This document shows, piece by piece, positions 62,360-64,000 of a DNA stretch of 64,000 nucleotides. Position 1 is the stretch's first letter. Each line of letters starts with the position of its first letter. The notes under the pieces were generated by a model. That model did no database searches. It worked only from the letters and a program-made list of their open reading frames with translations, and was not told the DNA's origin. The DNA is taken from assembly GCA_911728455.2 (NCBI GenBank), contig OU452227.1, forward strand, positions 11,317,110 to 11,381,109. Reading direction: 5' to 3'. This DNA comes from Marthasterias glacialis. Taxonomy: Eukaryota > Echinodermata > Asteroidea > Forcipulatida > Asteriidae. The translations under genes and the position numbers were made by a program.

Positions 62360-62492
62360 CGTGGATTTTGAAAGAGTACTCAGTCCATAAATTTATGAAA
62401 GGAAAACGATCTTTCTTCCGAATAAGATGAGTGTCCCAACTTATCGCTGATATCAGAAGTATCTCCACATTTCCTGCTTTCGTTCGACAGTA

Positions 62493-62506
62493 TTTACCAT
62501 GGGAAA
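62493..62506. promoter_or_regulatory. X-box-like RFX site
   Basis: TTTACCATGGGAAA matches the palindromic X-box consensus GTTNCCATGGNAAC at 12 of 14 positions; only the outermost base on each side differs. It is about 135 bp upstream of the start codon. Confidence 0.6.
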
Positions 62507-62639
62507 TTAAAAAATTTCCAGGCGAAATTCTTGAGTTTAAAACCTCTCAGCCGATCATCACCCTTCCAGCGACCACTTTTTTACACAAAACTTATTGATT
62601 CAAAATGGCGTCATTGTGTAAATTGATCGCTCTCATGCG

Positions 62640-62657
62640 GTTGCTAGGGACGTCAAC
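62640..62657 (-). promoter_or_regulatory. RFX half-site motif overlapping a CRE-like core
   Basis: The minus strand reads GTTGACGTCCCTAGCAAC. CCTAGCAAC fits the conserved half of RFX sites (CCnTRGCAAC-like), and GACGTC is the core of a CREB/ATF site (the eight-base TGACGTCA matches at 7 of 8). Confidence 0.5.
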
Positions 62658-62660
62658 TTT

Positions 62661-62667
62661 TGTTTAC
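62661..62667 (+). promoter_or_regulatory. Forkhead (FOXJ1-type) site TGTTTAC
   Basis: The perfect forkhead core TGTTTAC, 4 bp beyond the RFX-like motif. FOXJ1 and RFX factors co-activate motile-cilium genes, so the pairing is meaningful although the heptamer alone is common. Confidence 0.5.
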
Positions 62668-62937
62668 CTTTTTGCTGGGTATACATTTCGGTCTTGTCCA
62701 CGCCTCCGCCGTGCGCTATGTCAAGCATTCGAAACCAGGCTTAATCAATTAATCATTATTATTAACATAAACATGAGGGCTCTGCAAAATACTGTTGGAG
62801 TGTTGTGTTTTGGCAGTAGACTTTTTGTTTTGTTTGCAATGTCATCGTTTTCTAATTGCAAAACACAATGTAATTGTTTCAACTTAAAAACACCAGTTTG
62901 TTAAGGTTTTTTCATCTATCAAAAAATAATAATTATT

Positions 62938-62961
62938 GGGGGCGAGGGCGAGGGCGAGGGG
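62938..62961 (+). other. G-quadruplex-type sequence
   Basis: Four G runs separated by CGA loops: GGGGG-CGA-GGG-CGA-GGG-CGA-GGGG. It is the only GC-rich run in an AT-rich upstream region and lies on the strand opposite to the dynein sense strand. Confidence 0.6.
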
Positions 62962-63308
62962 CCCATGCTCCACTTGCCGCCTTTTTGTGGGCCAAATCAA
63001 CCAAATGTTTCTGTCTGTTCGTTGTTGGGGTGTTTGCTTAATTGTGTTTTTTTTTGTGTGTTTCTACTTGGCACTGATGGGCTTAAACCAAAAGGGACCA
63101 GATGGTTTGTAGAGACCGGGGTTGCAGTTCTCGGTTCTTGTCAAAAGACAATTGAATTGTCGATACAAAAAGTTTGTTAGTCCAAACAATAGGAGAACAA
63201 TGAGGAGTTCTTGATTTGGGTGTGTGTGTAATCGTAAAGATACGTTTTATTTAATCTTCACTAAACTACATTGTACACTGTTTAAAATACAACCGTAATG
63301 TGATCCGA

Positions 63309-63418
63309 AATTCAAGAAGCTATAGAGTATAAACAGATTTATATAGAAAGTATAATGCATACACAATTTATACTTTCTGTAAAATCTGTTATACAATCTG
63401 TTATAGCTTCTTGAATTT
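63309..63418. repeat. Inverted repeat (foldback), about 45-bp arms
   Basis: ATTCAAGAAGCTATAGAGTATAAACAGATTTATATAGAAAGTATAA is mirrored by TTATACTTTCTGTAAAATCTGTTATACAATCTGTTATAGCTTCTTGAAT. It lies about 1 kb upstream of the gene. Confidence 0.8.
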
Positions 63419-64000
63419 AAAAATCCAACTTTCCACAAATTTGTGTAACTTCATATTTTACGTCACAACTTCATCAAATTTTGTGATAGTCTAGGTGACA
63501 TTTGATACGTCGTATAATAATAAAAGTAGGCCTATTTGAAATAATGCTCTCCACTTCGTCTTGAGATGAAAATGAGTTATCACACACAAATAATTTTGCC
63601 ACAAAAATGTTTCAGTCGTTATTGGTCGACATCAATACAATCTTACAGATTTACAAAAGAAATAAAAATAAATTTCGCATAATATTCAATGTTCAATACG
63701 ACATTTGATCGCAAAAAAATGTATATTAAATTGATTTTTTGGTATTTATATATATATAAAAAAAATTATGACAACACCGTCATTGTAATAATTCATACAT
63801 AAACAGAGCACCAGTCTACTTACAACATTGCGCAACATTGTCACGTAAACTTGACAGTTGCAACGGCTGGAAAGGCGTATAAGCTGACCTTTGACCGTGT
63901 GTTTTTTTCACATTTTTCGTTAATTACGTGATATTTTGATGATTTTTTTAAAGAACAACCATTTAAAAATTATTGTCTGTCATTCCACATCACTAAATTA
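63419..64000. other. AT-rich upstream stretch, no gene seen
   Basis: I see no ORF, RNA gene or repeat family member here apart from short A/T runs and a TATATATATA stretch near 63750. Confidence 0.55.

Larger units (their letters stand above)
62360..62670 (-). promoter_or_regulatory. Presumptive promoter and 5' UTR with RFX and forkhead sites
   Basis: Two X-box/RFX-like sites and one forkhead site cluster here, 134-308 bp upstream of the ATG. No clear TATA box is seen. The transcription start is unknown. Confidence 0.6.

Noticed and set aside
62605..62904. A 99-codon plus-strand ORF starting AAAATGGCG, possibly a divergent gene
   Set aside because: No recognisable domain, low-complexity middle (repeated Ile/Asn), it overlaps the likely promoter motifs, and no convincing downstream exon is visible.

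Overview
This is animal genomic DNA, almost certainly from a marine invertebrate deuterostome and most likely an echinoderm. Exons are short and lie in AT-rich introns full of tRNA-derived SINEs and foldback (MITE-like) elements. The single gene reads very close to the sea-urchin ciliary outer-arm dynein beta heavy chain as I remember it. A sea star is my best guess from the repeat style; that is inference.

The window holds one complete giant gene on the minus strand, from an ATG at 62359 to a stop at 3579. I read 67 coding exons, every intron GT-AG, with phases that close exactly. They give 13,386 coding bases and a 4,461-residue axonemal dynein heavy chain of the DNAH9/DNAH11/DNAH17 (beta) group. 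In transcript order the exons encode the N-terminal tail (1-19), the linker (20-28), AAA1 (29-33), AAA2 (34-38), AAA3 (39-43), AAA4 (44-48), the stalk coiled coil and microtubule-binding tip (49-53), AAA5 (54-56), AAA6 (57-60) and the C-terminal region (61-67). Domain edges are approximate.

Upstream of the gene (62360-64000) is a presumptive promoter with two RFX/X-box-like sites and a forkhead site within 310 bp of the ATG. This is the arrangement expected for a motile-cilium gene. A G-quadruplex-type run and a foldback sequence lie further out. Downstream of the gene (1-3578) are a candidate poly(A) signal, a tRNA-headed SINE, about 1.6 kb in which I see little, and the edge of a satellite array with 195-bp monomers in an 898-bp higher-order unit.

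Introns hold the rest of the structure: at least ten dispersed repeat families (called A to J here), SINE copies on both strands, a 16-copy 37-bp minisatellite in intron 28, nested insertions, and a decayed partial copy of exon 66 that still carries a splice donor. I found no second protein-coding gene, no true tRNA or other RNA gene, and no CRISPR array or prokaryotic element. I do not see a new multi-gene system. The most informative points are the intact gene model, the ciliary-type promoter, a Gly-to-Ser change in the AAA3 Walker A motif, the duplicated exon fragment and the layered repeats.
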